26,923 nt of DNA, from assembly GCA_003522145.1 (NCBI GenBank), contig DPGD01000050.1, positions 1 through 26,923 of the forward strand, in the 5' to 3' direction. Source of the stretch: Clostridiales bacterium (GTDB lineage Bacteria; Bacillota; Clostridia; Oscillospirales; CAG-272). The notes below the pieces were generated by a model. That model saw nothing but the letters and a program-made list of their open reading frames with translations, made no database searches and had not been told where the DNA came from. A program made the translations under genes and the position numbers. Shown here piece after piece: positions 26,775-26,923 of this stretch (position 1 is its first letter; each line of letters opens with the position of its first letter).

Positions 26775-26803
26775 ATTATACCACTCCCTTTTCACTCTGT
26801 CAA
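26775..26803 (-). promoter_or_regulatory. Perfect consensus sigma-A promoter for the TerB_N operon
   Basis: On the minus strand TTGACA (26803-26798), a 17-nt spacer (26797-26781) and TATAAT (26780-26775) match the consensus at every base. The expected start near 26768 leaves a ~28-nt leader. No operator-like palindrome overlaps it, so strong constitutive expression is the simplest reading. Confidence 0.85.
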
Positions 26804-26876
26804 CCACTTTCAGGCTTTTTCCCCCGTTTGTCGGTCAGACTTGCCCTCTCTTTGTAGAACTCCGTCCCATACCCTG

Positions 26877-26908
26877 CCAAGGAGCGTTTTTGAAAAAGCG
26901 CCCCTTGG
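26877..26908. repeat. Imperfect hairpin at right edge
   Basis: CCAAGG (26877-26882) and CCTTGG (26903-26908) close a structure whose apex pairs a T-run with an A-run. The general build, a GC base with an A/T apex, resembles the hairpin at 129-152. The window ends 15 bases later, so the full element cannot be judged. Confidence 0.4.
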
Positions 26909-26923
26909 AACCCTCAAAAACTT

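Overview
The window looks like a chromosomal stretch from a low- to mid-GC, anaerobic, spore-forming member of the Clostridia, possibly Oscillospirales-like. The evidence is a dipicolinate synthase pair (spoVFA/spoVFB), a SpoIIQ-like engulfment peptidase, a single-chain pyruvate:ferredoxin oxidoreductase, a DegV/DAK2 fatty-acid kinase pair, an RNase M5-like Toprim-DUF4093 protein, and strong Shine-Dalgarno and sigma-A promoter consensus sites. No rRNA, tRNA, CRISPR array, transposase or phage gene was seen. The genus assignment is inference.

Layout. 1-350: intergenic with hairpins and a promoter. 351-5990 (+): FtsX-type ABC permease, its ATPase, a DegV lipid-binding protein and a FakA-like DAK2 kinase, closely spaced and possibly one transcript. 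6097-6297: copy 1 of a dispersed repeat. 6304-12140 (-): secA, two overlapping multi-pass membrane proteins of unknown function, then a SpoIIQ-like M23 protein with its own candidate forespore promoter. 12414-14913 (+): trmL, asd and the RNase M5-like gene. 15168-18740 (+): pyruvate:ferredoxin oxidoreductase with its own promoter, followed by two stacked hairpins. 18963-20419 (-): spoVFB and spoVFA. 20763-20965: copy 2 of the repeat. 21051-23681 (-): alaS with its own promoter. 23814-26740 (-): a two-gene operon encoding a BrxC/BrxD-like (DUF2791) P-loop ATPase and a TerB_N/TerB_C protein, driven by a consensus promoter.

How the genes fit together. Most of the window is housekeeping (protein export, translation, central carbon metabolism, lipid activation) mixed with sporulation functions. 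Aspartate-semialdehyde dehydrogenase feeds the diaminopimelate branch, whose intermediate is the substrate of dipicolinate synthase, so asd and spoVFAB belong to one metabolic route although they are not in one operon. The least understood part is the TerB_N/ATPase pair at the right edge. It resembles predicted DNA-processing or stress modules that usually also carry a large helicase, and no helicase is visible here.

The best candidates for something poorly described are the TerB/BrxD-like module, the roughly 200-bp repeat with a hairpin at each end (two copies, plus a solo end hairpin), and the paired membrane proteins carrying repeated LPDF-type motifs.
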